Assembly (NCBI GenBank): GCA_018374635.1
Contig: JAHAEW010000065.1
Span: forward strand, 1 to 18,827
Length of the DNA: 18,827 nucleotides
Direction of reading: 5' to 3'
Source: Clostridiales bacterium
GTDB taxonomy: Bacteria; Bacillota; Clostridia; Oscillospirales; Oscillospiraceae
In this document: positions 6,148-13,690 of the stretch, piece by piece
How the letters are laid out: the number at the start of each line of letters is the position of its first letter
Position numbering within the stretch: position 1 is the first letter of the stretch
The notes under the pieces: model-generated
What the model was told of the DNA's origin: nothing
Seen by the model: only the letters and a program-made list of their open reading frames with translations
Database searches by the model: none
Made by a program: the position numbers and the translations under genes

Positions 6148-6996
6148 ATGAAACAACCTGTCACTCTGGCTCTGGCCTCCACTCTGATGCTGACCACCCT
6201 GGTCGGCTGTACGGCAGGAGCGGCCCAGACTTCCGGGGCGGACACGCCATCCCTTGCGGATGCCAAACCGACTGCGGCCCAGACCGCAGAGAATTTCAGC
6301 AATGAGATGAAGATCGAACATGCCGTGGACCTCTCTCCCGAGGACGGAGCCGACTCCGTCGAGCGGGCGGGAGATCACGAGGACTCCCCCTACTTCAAGC
6401 ATCCGGATTTCTACAACATGGAATCCACGGATACCCTTACCATCCTGCCCAAGTTCAAGACCATTCAGCAGACCAGCGAGTGGAGCTGCGGCGTGGACGC
6501 CATCCTGATGGCTATGAACTACTACGGCAAGCTGGGCGACTGGAACGAGGAGAGTCTGGCCGCGCTGCGCCATGAGCTCACCGGCGAGATGGCGGGGTAT
6601 CCGGGTACGACCCTGAAGCAGGCCATGGATATTCTGGACGGCGTGGGCGGTTTTGAATATATTACCAGCCTGGACTACGAGGATGTGCACAGCGAGGTCA
6701 CCCTGGAAACCTTCCAGCAGTGGCTGAGCGAGGGCAAGCCCATCCTGGTGGCCTGGAACGACTGGGGCGGCCACTGGCAGGTCATCATCGGCTATGACAC
6801 TATGGGGACCGAGACCACCCAGGACGACGTCATCATTGTGGCCGATTCCTATGATACCACCGACCACAACCAGGACGGCTACGGCATCTACCCCGCCGAG
6901 CGGTTCTACTACAACTTCACCATGTATGATTCCTTCACCGAGGAGGAGGGCGGAAACGATATGCTCTTTATCGTGCCCACCCCTGCGGAGGATTGA
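6148..6996 (+). CDS. Secreted lipoprotein with a papain-like C39-type peptidase domain
   Basis: The start at ATG 6148 is chosen because AAAGGAG lies at a good distance and a lipoprotein signal peptide begins there (MKQPVTLALAS...); an upstream in-frame ATG at 6112 would disrupt it. The lipobox LVGC puts the lipidated cysteine at residue 21. A low-complexity, T/A/E/D-rich linker (about 22-95) is followed by a C39-like (peptidase_C39_2 type) domain: QTSEWSCG with C114 as likely nucleophile, GGHWQVIIGYD with H209, and VADSYD with D233 as likely third residue. The mature 262-residue protein should be anchored outside the membrane. Substrate is unknown: C39 relatives cleave leader peptides at double-glycine sites, but there is no ABC exporter domain here, so a cell-surface peptidase or peptidase-fold protein is as much as can be said. 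Monocistronic, with a clear promoter and terminator. Confidence 0.85.
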   Translation: MKQPVTLALASTLMLTTLVGCTAGAAQTSGADTPSLADAKPTAAQTAENFSNEMKIEHAVDLSPEDGADSVERAGDHEDSPYFKHPDFYNMESTDTLTILPKFKTIQQTSEWSCGVDAILMAMNYYGKLGDWNEESLAALRHELTGEMAGYPGTTLKQAMDILDGVGGFEYITSLDYEDVHSEVTLETFQQWLSEGKPILVAWNDWGGHWQVIIGYDTMGTETTQDDVIIVADSYDTTDHNQDGYGIYPAERFYYNFTMYDSFTEEEGGNDMLFIVPTPAED

Positions 6997-6999
6997 CCG

Positions 7000-7036
7000 A
7001 AGCCCCCGGGACCGTATTGAAAGGTCCCGGGGGCTT
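7000..7036 (+). terminator. Terminator between the lipoprotein gene and sodA
   Basis: AAGCCCCCGGGACC (7000-7013) pairs perfectly with GGTCCCGGGGGCTT (7023-7036) around a 9-nt loop, 4 bp after the lipoprotein stop and 5 bp before the sodA stop. The convergent genes probably share it, although the T-tracts are short. Confidence 0.8.
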
Positions 7037-7040
7037 TCCG

Positions 7041-7664
7041 TTACCAGGGGGCGGCGTAGCGGGCCTCGGCCAAGGGCCAGGAAAGAAGGGAGAACCAGCG
7101 GTTCACATAGTCTCCCCGGCGGTTTCGTACATCCAGATAGTAGGCGTGTTCCCAAACGTCCAGGCAGAGCAGGGGGCGCAGGCCCAGGGTGAGGGGGCAG
7201 TCCTGGTTGGGCAGAGCCTGGACGGTCAGCGCGCCCTCCCGGTCGGAGACCAGCCAGGCATAGCCGGAGCCGAAGAGGGTGATGGCGGCCTCTCCCATCC
7301 GCCGTTTCCAGGCGGGAAAAGAGCCGAAATCCCTCTGGATGGCCTCCGCCAGAGGGCCGGTGGGCTCTCCGCCTCCGCAGGGAGAGAGACTGGCGAAATA
7401 CAGAAGGTGATTGTAGACCCCTCCGGCGCTGCGGCCCACCGGGATACGGGCCTGTGCGGGCAGGCTCTCCAGGTCCCGGAGGAGTTCCTCCAGGGATTTG
7501 GCCCGGCAGGCCGCACAGTCCTCCAGCACCCGGTTGAGCTGATCGATATAGGCCTGGAGGTGTTTATCGTGGTGATAGAAAAGGGTCTCTTCCCCGATGG
7601 CGGGACACAGCTCATGGTAGCCGTAGGGGAGCGGGGGGAGGGTATAGGGATAGCGCAGATCCAT
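7041..7664 (-). CDS. sodA: Superoxide dismutase, Mn type by active-site residues
   Basis: The 207-residue protein is a complete Fe/Mn superoxide dismutase, converting superoxide to hydrogen peroxide and oxygen in the cytosol. Metal ligands are visible as H31 (ETLFYHHDKH), H86 (GGVYNH), and D169 and H173 (LDVWEHAYY). Y39 matches the gateway tyrosine. Two positions that separate the subtypes look Mn-like: glycine 82, four residues before H86, where Fe enzymes carry glutamine, and glutamine 154 in NQD. A cambialistic enzyme is possible. ATG at 7664 is preceded by AAAGGAG. The gene is divergent from rlmI; I find no convincing promoter boxes for it in the shared 146-bp gap. In a strict anaerobe it would serve survival of oxygen exposure. 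Confidence 0.95.
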   Translation of the reverse strand: MDLRYPYTLPPLPYGYHELCPAIGEETLFYHHDKHLQAYIDQLNRVLEDCAACRAKSLEELLRDLESLPAQARIPVGRSAGGVYNHLLYFASLSPCGGGEPTGPLAEAIQRDFGSFPAWKRRMGEAAITLFGSGYAWLVSDREGALTVQALPNQDCPLTLGLRPLLCLDVWEHAYYLDVRNRRGDYVNRWFSLLSWPLAEARYAAPW

Positions 7665-7689
7665 CTTTGCATACTCCTTTCAGGGGCGG

Positions 7690-7718
7690 TTGTGTTTCCG
7701 GCGGTTTTGCGGTATACT
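7690..7718 (+). promoter_or_regulatory. Probable promoter of the rlmI operon
   Basis: TTGTGT (7690-7695) and TATACT (7713-7718) with a 17-bp spacer, giving a leader of roughly 85 nt before rlmI. Confidence 0.5.
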
Positions 7719-7810
7719 AAGTCATTACAGACACGCCGGAGGCGCCCCCTGTGAGATAGGAAATGATATGCGGGATACCGCCAAGCCATACGAAAAGGGA
7801 GAATGGGACC

Positions 7811-9040
7811 ATGAAACAGGAACGCGGATATGCGAAAGTGACGATCACGCCGAAGGGAGAGCGTGCCCTGCTGGGCGGACACCCCTGGGTGTATGACGGA
7901 GAGGTCGTCTCCCTTGCGGGTGCGTGTGAGAACGGTGCTCTGGTGGATGTGGTGAGCGGAAAGGGCCGCTACCTGGGCACAGGATTTCTCAGCGAGACCT
8001 CCCGGATCCGGGTGCGCCTCATCTCCCGCAATGCCAACGACCGGTTTGACGAGTCCTTCTGGGAGCGCCGGGTGCGCTACGCCTGGGAGTACCGCAAGAC
8101 GGTCATGGGGGAGGACGCGGACTGCTGCCGTATTGTATTCGGGGAGGCGGACGCCTTCCCCGGGCTCACGGTGGACCGGTTCCACGACCTGCTGGTGACC
8201 CAGACCCTCTCGCTGGGGATGGAGCTGCGCAAGGAGATGATCTTTCCGCTGATCTATAAGGTGCTGACCGAGGACGGACAGACCATCCGGGGGATCTATG
8301 AGCGCAATGACGTGGCCATCCGGGCCCATGAGGGACTTTCGGAGAACAAGGGGTGGTTCCCCCTGAAGGGAGTTCCCATCCCCGAGAGTCCCTGCACCGC
8401 CATTGTGGAGAACGGGGTGGAGTACGCCGTGGACGTGGAGAACGGACAGAAGACTGGCTTTTTCCTGGATCAGAAGTACAACCGCAAGGCCGTGGCCCGG
8501 CTGGCCCGTGGCAAGCGGGTGCTGGACTGCTTTACCCACACCGGCTCCTTTGCCCTGAACGCCGCCAAGGGGGGCGCGACCTGTGTGACCGCCGTGGATG
8601 TGTCCGAGCGGGCGGTGGAGATGGCCCGGGAGAACGCCCGGCGCAACAATCTGGATGGGATCATGGACTTTACGGCGGCCAACGTATTCGATCTTCTGCC
8701 CGCGCTGGAGGAGAAGGGGGGCCATCCCTATGACTTCATCATCCTGGACCCGCCCGCCTTTACCAAGAGCCGCAAGACCATCGACGCCGCCGCGCGGGGC
8801 TATAAGGAAATCAACTACCGGGCCATGAAGCTGCTCCCCCGGGGTGGCTACCTGGCCACCTGCTCCTGTTCTCACTTCATGGATGAGGAGCGGTTCGTGC
8901 GGATGCTCCACAGCGCGGCCATGGATGCGGGCGTACAGCTGCGGCAGATCGAGGCCCGGCAGCAGTCTCCCGACCATCCCATCCTCTGGAATGTGCCGGA
9001 GACGAATTATTTGAAATTCTACCTGTTCCAGGTGGTATAA
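7811..9040 (+). CDS. rlmI: RlmI-like 23S rRNA (cytosine-5) methyltransferase
   Basis: This 409-residue protein has an N-terminal PUA RNA-binding domain (about 5-85, with the HPWVYDGEV motif), a linker region, and a Rossmann SAM methyltransferase domain. Visible motifs are LDCFTHTGSFAL (238-249, SAM binding), VDVSERAVEMARENA, ILDPPAF (311-317) and TCSCSHF, with a probable catalytic cysteine at 351 or 353. E. coli RlmI makes m5C1962 in 23S rRNA; the same position here is inferred from family membership. The start at 7811 is chosen because AAAAGGGAG lies 9 bp upstream and the PUA domain begins at once; an upstream in-frame ATG (7763) adds 16 unsupported residues. It leads a tight run: mrnC follows after 12 bp. 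Confidence 0.9.
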   Translation: MKQERGYAKVTITPKGERALLGGHPWVYDGEVVSLAGACENGALVDVVSGKGRYLGTGFLSETSRIRVRLISRNANDRFDESFWERRVRYAWEYRKTVMGEDADCCRIVFGEADAFPGLTVDRFHDLLVTQTLSLGMELRKEMIFPLIYKVLTEDGQTIRGIYERNDVAIRAHEGLSENKGWFPLKGVPIPESPCTAIVENGVEYAVDVENGQKTGFFLDQKYNRKAVARLARGKRVLDCFTHTGSFALNAAKGGATCVTAVDVSERAVEMARENARRNNLDGIMDFTAANVFDLLPALEEKGGHPYDFIILDPPAFTKSRKTIDAAARGYKEINYRAMKLLPRGGYLATCSCSHFMDEERFVRMLHSAAMDAGVQLRQIEARQQSPDHPILWNVPETNYLKFYLFQVV

Positions 9041-9052
9041 AGGAGAAGGACC

Positions 9053-9451
9053 ATGGATTATTTTCACTTGAACGCCTCCCGCGACCAGATCGCCGGGATC
9101 AGCAACCTGGGCCTGGCCCATCTGGGGGACGCGGTCTTTGAGGTGATGGTGCGCTCTTGGCTGTGCCTGCACGGCAAGGCCAGCGCCCGGGGCCTCCACA
9201 AGGCCGCCGTGCGCTATGTGGCCGCCCCCGCCCAGGCCCAGGCGGTGGAGCGGATCCTCCCCCTGCTCAGCGAGGAGGAGGGGGACGTCTACCGCCGGGG
9301 CCGCAACACCAGCCCCCACTCGGTCCCCCAGAAGGCCAGCCGGGCCGAGTACCAGAGCGCCACCGGACTGGAGGCCCTCTTTGGCTGGCTCTATTTGCAG
9401 GGGCGGACCGAGCGGCTCAACGAGCTCTTTACCCTTATGATGGAGGAGTGA
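9053..9451 (+). CDS. mrnC: Mini-ribonuclease III
   Basis: The 132-residue protein is an RNase III catalytic domain without a double-stranded-RNA-binding domain, the hallmark of Mini-III, which trims the ends of 23S rRNA precursors in Bacillus. The signature region NLGLAHLGDAVFEVMVR (18-34) carries the catalytic D26 and E30, and TGLEALFGWLYL (104-115) carries the second acidic pair region with E107. RRGRNT and the nearby basic stretch match the RNA-binding loop. ATG at 9053 follows AAGGAGAAGG. It lies between rlmI and rqcH, 3 bp before the latter. In many Firmicutes mrnC sits between cysS and rlmB; that arrangement is not seen here. Confidence 0.95.
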   Translation: MDYFHLNASRDQIAGISNLGLAHLGDAVFEVMVRSWLCLHGKASARGLHKAAVRYVAAPAQAQAVERILPLLSEEEGDVYRRGRNTSPHSVPQKASRAEYQSATGLEALFGWLYLQGRTERLNELFTLMMEE

Positions 9452-9454
9452 CCC

Positions 9455-11182
9455 ATGCCTTTGGACGCCATCTGCCTCTCCGCCGTGGCGGAGGAGCTGC
9501 GCGCCGCCCTGGTGGGTGGACGCATCGATAAAGTATATCAGCCCGGCCGGGACGAGGTGGTGCTGGCCGTGCGGGGCAGCGGTGGGAACGGAAAGCTCCT
9601 CCTCTCGGCCAGCCCCAACCAGCCCCGGGCCCAGTTCACCACCGTCAGCCGGGAGAACCCGGGCACGCCCCCCATGTTCTGTATGCTCCTGCGCAAGCAT
9701 CTGACCGGGGGACGTATCCTGGAGATCGTCCAGCCCCCCATGGAGCGCCTGCTGGATTTCCGGCTGGAGGTCCTGGACGAGCTGGGAGACCGGGTGGAGC
9801 GGCGGCTGATCCTGGAGTGCATGGGCCGCCGGGCCAATCTCATCCTGCTGGACGGGGAGGGGCGGATCGTGGACTGCCTGCGCCGGGTGGACGGAGACCT
9901 TGCCTCCAACCAGCGGCAGGTATTGCCTGGGATGTTCTACCGCCTGCCCCCTCCGCCGGACAAGCTGGACCTGCTGGCCTGCTCCGGGGAGGAGCGGGCG
10001 GCCGCCCTGGAAAACCCCATGGGGAAGAGCCTGGACAAGCTCCTGCTGGACGCCTTTACGGGCATCTCCCCGCTCATCGCCCGGGAGCTGGTCTTTCGGG
10101 TCGGGGATGACCCCGCCGCGCTGCGGGAAGAGCTGGAGAAATTCCGTGCGGAGGTGCAGGAAAAGCGCTTTGCGCCCTATCTCCTGGTGCGGGAGGGCCG
10201 GGCGGTGGACTTTACCTTCCTGCCCATCCTCCAGTACGGACCGGAGACCGAGTGCCGCCGGCAGGAGCGCTTCTCTCCGATGCTGGACATGTTCTATGAG
10301 ACCCGGGACCAGGCCGAGCGGGTGCGCCAGCGGGGACAGGACCTCATCAAATCCGTGACCAGCGCCCGGGACCGGGTGGCGCGCAAGCTGGCCAACCAGG
10401 AACGGGAGCTGGAGGCCACCCTGGACCGGGAGCGGCTGCGGGAGCTGGGGGACATCATCACCTCCAACCTCCACGCCATGCACAAGGGACAGAGCGTGCT
10501 GCGTGCGGTGGACTTCTATGACCCGGAGTGCCGGGAGGCGGAGATCCGGCTGGACCCCCTCCGCACCCCCCAGCAGAACGCCGCCAAATATTATAAGGAT
10601 TACAACAAGGCCAAGACCGCCGAGGAGATGCTCACCATCCAGATCGAAAAGGGCGGGAAGGAGCTGGAGTACCTCAACAGCGTGCTGGAGAACATCACTC
10701 TGGCCGAGGGAGAGCGGGATTTGCAGGAGATCCGGCAGGAGCTGGCCGACACGGGCTACCTCCGCCGGGGCAAGACGGCCGCCAAGCGGGAGAAGCGGGT
10801 GTCGGGCAAGCCCATGGAGTTTCGCTCCTCCGCGGGGCTGCGGATCTCGGTGGGCAAGAACAACAGCCAGAACGACCAGCTCACCACCAAGATGGCCTTC
10901 AAGAGCGACATCTGGTTCCACACCCAGAAGATCCACGGCTCCCACGTGATCCTCTGGACCGAGGGAGGGGCCCCCGACGTGCAGAGCCTCCACGAGGCGG
11001 CGGTGCTGGCGGCCTGGTTCTCCCAGGGACGGGAGGGGAAAAAGGTGCCGGTGGACTATACGCCGGTCAAGTATGTGAAAAAGCCCGCGGGCGCCCGGCC
11101 CGGCATGGTGGTGTATACCACCTGTGAGACCGCCTATGTGGACCCGGACGGGGAGCTGGTGAAGCGTCTGCGCGTAAAATAG
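9455..11182 (+). CDS. rqcH: RqcH (NFACT family), ribosome quality-control alanine-tailing factor
   Basis: The 575-residue protein matches NFACT/Rqc2-type proteins throughout. The NFACT-N part covers about 1-200, with GGRIDKVYQP (21-30), LLLSASPNQPR (48-58) and ENPGTPPMFCMLLRKHL (67-83). A helix-hairpin-helix and coiled-coil middle (about 200-450) follows, then the NFACT-R domain with DIWFHTQKIHGSHVIL (about 485-500). In Bacillus, RqcH binds obstructed 50S subunits carrying peptidyl-tRNA and recruits tRNA-Ala to add C-terminal alanine tails. The motif aligned with the essential Asp97-Arg98 reads Glu97-Arg98. Older names are FbpA or PavA, fibronectin-binding protein. ATG at 9455 has GGAGG just upstream inside mrnC. 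The next gene, a response regulator, follows after 14 bp with no terminator. Confidence 0.95.
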   Translation: MPLDAICLSAVAEELRAALVGGRIDKVYQPGRDEVVLAVRGSGGNGKLLLSASPNQPRAQFTTVSRENPGTPPMFCMLLRKHLTGGRILEIVQPPMERLLDFRLEVLDELGDRVERRLILECMGRRANLILLDGEGRIVDCLRRVDGDLASNQRQVLPGMFYRLPPPPDKLDLLACSGEERAAALENPMGKSLDKLLLDAFTGISPLIARELVFRVGDDPAALREELEKFRAEVQEKRFAPYLLVREGRAVDFTFLPILQYGPETECRRQERFSPMLDMFYETRDQAERVRQRGQDLIKSVTSARDRVARKLANQERELEATLDRERLRELGDIITSNLHAMHKGQSVLRAVDFYDPECREAEIRLDPLRTPQQNAAKYYKDYNKAKTAEEMLTIQIEKGGKELEYLNSVLENITLAEGERDLQEIRQELADTGYLRRGKTAAKREKRVSGKPMEFRSSAGLRISVGKNNSQNDQLTTKMAFKSDIWFHTQKIHGSHVILWTEGGAPDVQSLHEAAVLAAWFSQGREGKKVPVDYTPVKYVKKPAGARPGMVVYTTCETAYVDPDGELVKRLRVK

Positions 11183-11196
11183 AGGAGGAAAGTGCC

Positions 11197-11892
11197 ATGG
11201 AGAACTGTCACATTCTGGTGGTAGAGGACGACCCGGATATCAACCGCCTGCTCTGCACGGTGCTGGGGAATGCGGGATACGACTGCCGCCCCGCCTTTTC
11301 CGGGAGCGAGGCGGAGCTGTGGGCCACCCAGTACAACTATGACCTGGTGCTGCTGGATCTGATGCTGCCCGGTCTGACCGGAGAGGAATTCATCCAGAAA
11401 ATGCGCCGGAAAAAGACCATGCCCATCCTGGTCCTCTCGGCCAAGGCGGGACTGGAGGACCGGGTGAACGTCCTGCGGCTGGGAGCGGATGATTTCATCC
11501 CCAAGCCCTTTGACAACGCGGAGGTCCTGGCCCGGGTGGAGGCCCAGCTGCGGCGGTACAAGGAGTTTTCCGACAGCGGGGCGGGGCAGGTCCTCACCCA
11601 CGGCGCGCTGGTCCTGGACCGGGAGAGCGTGACGGTCACCGTGGATGGAAAACCCGCCAGTCTGACCGCCCGGGAGTTTGAGATCCTGGCCCTGCTGATG
11701 GCCCATCCGAAAAAGGTCTTTACCCGGGAGCAGCTCTATGAGCAGGTATGGGGCGGGGACTTTATGGGGGATGACAACACGGTGAACGTCCACATCTCCA
11801 ACCTGCGCTCCAAGCTGAACAAGGTCAGCAAGGGGGATTATATCAAGACGGTCTGGGGCATAGGCTTCAAAATGGCGGAGGAGAACGAATAA
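11197..11892 (+). CDS. OmpR/PhoB-family response regulator
   Basis: The 231-residue protein has a receiver domain (about 1-120) with the acidic pocket E10-D11-D12, phosphoacceptor D54 in LLDLMLPG, S81 and K103. A winged-helix trans_reg_C domain (about 130-228) follows, with LTAREFEILALLMAHP, the recognition region DNTVNVHISNLRSKL, and KTVWGIGFKM. It is the likely partner of the histidine kinase at 14550-15461 and regulator of the ABC transporter between them, as in Cpr, BcrR/S-like and lantibiotic-immunity systems. ATG at 11197 follows AGGAGGAAAG. It lies 14 bp after rqcH, so it appears transcribed with the rlmI operon rather than with its kinase. Confidence 0.93.
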   Translation: MENCHILVVEDDPDINRLLCTVLGNAGYDCRPAFSGSEAELWATQYNYDLVLLDLMLPGLTGEEFIQKMRRKKTMPILVLSAKAGLEDRVNVLRLGADDFIPKPFDNAEVLARVEAQLRRYKEFSDSGAGQVLTHGALVLDRESVTVTVDGKPASLTAREFEILALLMAHPKKVFTREQLYEQVWGGDFMGDDNTVNVHISNLRSKLNKVSKGDYIKTVWGIGFKMAEENE

Positions 11893-11916
11893 GTCTCCGG
11901 ACAGAGTTTAGATATT

Positions 11917-11945
11917 CTTAATCTTTGCTTTATCCGGCTTTATGG
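11917..11945 (+). promoter_or_regulatory. Candidate response-regulator binding repeats
   Basis: CTTAATC (11917-11923), CTTTATCC (11928-11935) and CTTTATGG (11938-11945) are three similar direct repeats spaced 11 and 10 bp, about one helical turn each. OmpR/PhoB-type regulators bind such head-to-tail repeats. They occupy the place of the missing -35 box before the -10 at 11955. Confidence 0.45.
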
Positions 11946-11954
11946 ACGGACTGC

Positions 11955-11960
11955 TATAAT
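11955..11960 (+). promoter_or_regulatory. -10 box of the ABC transporter promoter
   Basis: A perfect TATAAT, with no recognisable -35 hexamer at 16-19 bp upstream. This suggests an activator-dependent promoter for the ABC operon. The start codon at 11996 follows AGGAAGGG (11977-11984). Confidence 0.6.
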
Positions 11961-11995
11961 GGCATCACAATCAAAAAGGAAGGGTTGATGCCTCT

Positions 11996-12919
11996 ATGGC
12001 AGAACAAGTATTGACGACCCGGGGCCTTACCAAGCGCTATGGCCACGCGCTGGCCGCGGATCATATCGATCTGGACCTGGAACGGGGACAGATCTACGGC
12101 CTGGTCGGACGCAACGGCGCCGGAAAGACCACCATCATTCGGATGATCACCGCCCAGACCACCCCAACCGAGGGGGAGATCTCCCTCTTTGGGGCACGGG
12201 ATGAGCGGGAAAACGCCCGTATGCGCGCCCGTACCGGGGCCATGGTGGAGACCCCCAGCTTTTATCCCTATCTGAACGCCCGTCAGAATCTGGAGTATTA
12301 CCGCATTCAGCGGGGCATCCCGGGGAGGAATGCGGTGGACGAGGCGCTGGAGGCGGCCGGACTGACGGATACCGGGACCAAGCCGTTCAAGCATTTTTCT
12401 CTGGGCATGAAGCAGCGCCTAGGCCTGGCGCTAGCCCTGATGAACCGCCCCGATCTCCTGCTTCTGGACGAGCCCATCAACGGCCTGGACCCGGAGGGGA
12501 TCGTGGAGTTTCGGAACCTGCTCCTGAAGCTCAACCGGGACCGGCAGACCACCATCCTGATCTCCAGCCATATTCTGAGCGAGCTTGCCAACCTGGCCAC
12601 CTGCTACGGGTTCATCGACCACGGCGTGCTGCTGGAGCAGATCTCCGCCGCGCGGCTGAGTGAGAAGTGCCGGGCCTGCCTGGAGCTGCGGGTAGACGAC
12701 GCCGCCAAGGCGGCCCTGGTCCTGGAGGAAGATTTGGCAACCCGGGACTTTGAGGTACTCAGTCCGTCGGTCATCCGGCTTTACAGCCATCTGGACCGGC
12801 CGGGAGAGGTCACCCGTGCCCTGGTAGGGGCGGGCGTGGGCCTCTCTGCCGTGGAGCCCCAGGGGGCCAATCTGGAGGATTACTTCCTGGGCCTGATCGG
12901 AGGTGTCCGCCATGCGTAA
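11996..12919 (+). CDS. ABC transporter ATPase, LanF/BcrA/CprA-like
   Basis: The 307-residue nucleotide-binding protein has Walker A GRNGAGKTT (38-46), signature FSLGMKQ (134-140), Walker B LLLLDEP (154-160) and the switch histidine H192 in SSHILSEL. At the usual Q-loop position it has glutamate, E85 in MVETPSFYPYL: this E-loop is characteristic of the lantibiotic-immunity (LanF) group, and the FYPYLNARQNLEYY context agrees. The remaining C-terminal part (about 215-307) is the accessory region common to BcrA-type ATPases. It would power expulsion of peptide antibiotics with the two permeases downstream. It overlaps the first permease by 8 bp. The response regulator gene upstream and the kinase gene downstream support a sensing and resistance role; the substrate cannot be read from the sequence. 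Confidence 0.92.
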   Translation: MAEQVLTTRGLTKRYGHALAADHIDLDLERGQIYGLVGRNGAGKTTIIRMITAQTTPTEGEISLFGARDERENARMRARTGAMVETPSFYPYLNARQNLEYYRIQRGIPGRNAVDEALEAAGLTDTGTKPFKHFSLGMKQRLGLALALMNRPDLLLLDEPINGLDPEGIVEFRNLLLKLNRDRQTTILISSHILSELANLATCYGFIDHGVLLEQISAARLSEKCRACLELRVDDAAKAALVLEEDLATRDFEVLSPSVIRLYSHLDRPGEVTRALVGAGVGLSAVEPQGANLEDYFLGLIGGVRHA

Positions 12920-13667
12920 CTATCTGGCTGCCGAGTGTTTCAAGGTGTTCCGGCGCAAGTATTTCTATGTGACCATGGCGATTTTTCTGGCTCTGGAGGG
13001 CATTCTTCTTTGGGGGTATTGGAGGACCTATTCCTGGGGCAATCCGCAGGTCTCCTTTTACTCTACCAGTATGATCGTGGCCCTGCTGCTGAGCTTCGGC
13101 ATGTATGCCACCTTTGGGACCGGCGATATGGTGTTTTCCGACCAGTACAAGCATACCACCCTGAAAAATGAGGTGTCCTACGGTATCCCGCGGGTACGCA
13201 TTTATCTGGGCAAGCTACTGGTCTCCCTGTTGGTAGCATTTGTCGCCTGTGCAGTGCTGGTGGGCTTCTATCTGGCAGGGTGCTGGCTTCTCTTCCCCCA
13301 CAGCGGAGAGGACGGGCAGGCGCTGGCTATAGTTGGCTACTGTCTGGCCGGGGCACTGCCGCTTTGGATGGCAGCCCAGGCGGTAGTCCTGGCCTGCTAC
13401 TTCCATGTGCGCAGCTCCGCGATGGCAGCCTTCCTGGGGGTCGCGATCCTGGCGGTCCTGCCCAGTGTGTTTCAGGCCTTTGGTATCCTGTTCCACCCCA
13501 TCTTTGAGACATTGCGGGGCTTTATGCCCGCCGTGATGCTGGAGGAGCTGAGAAATCGTGCCTTTGATGGAGGCTATCTGGCCCGATGCTGGGTTGCCGG
13601 ACTGGTCTGGTTCGGTGCTGCCACCGGGATCGGGATGGGCCTGTTCCAGAAAAAGGAGATTCGCTGA
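12912..13667 (+). CDS. ABC-2-type permease, LanE/LanG-like (first of two)
   Basis: A 251-residue integral membrane protein with about six hydrophobic segments: about 17-34, 47-66, 98-125, 134-156, 161-190 and 220-243. ATG at 12912 is preferred because GGAGG lies 8 bp upstream; an in-frame GTG at 12903 would add three residues. It resembles immunity-type permeases and is a paralogue of the next gene: TLKNEVSYGIPRVRIYLGKL here against TLKHEVAFGLSRTRIYLGKL there. The two would form the heteromeric channel for the ATPase. Confidence 0.85.
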   Translation: MRNYLAAECFKVFRRKYFYVTMAIFLALEGILLWGYWRTYSWGNPQVSFYSTSMIVALLLSFGMYATFGTGDMVFSDQYKHTTLKNEVSYGIPRVRIYLGKLLVSLLVAFVACAVLVGFYLAGCWLLFPHSGEDGQALAIVGYCLAGALPLWMAAQAVVLACYFHVRSSAMAAFLGVAILAVLPSVFQAFGILFHPIFETLRGFMPAVMLEELRNRAFDGGYLARCWVAGLVWFGAATGIGMGLFQKKEIR

Positions 13668-13690
13668 GGTGGAAAGGGGGGAGCTTCCAT

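Noticed and set aside
7763..7810. Longer rlmI start at 7763
   Set aside because: It would add 16 residues before the PUA domain without family support, while AAAAGGGAG sits 9 bp before the ATG at 7811.
7226..10993. Antisense open frame of 1255 codons opposite rlmI, mrnC and rqcH
   Set aside because: It lies opposite three well-supported genes, has low-complexity, shadow-like composition (G, L, H, P, V rich) and no family motif. Long antisense frames are common in GC-rich coding DNA.
11988..12014. Small leader peptide before the ABC ATPase
   Set aside because: ATG at 11988 opens an 8-codon frame overlapping the ATPase start, but it is only 3 bp from AGGAAGGG and has no regulatory sequence pattern, so chance is likelier.
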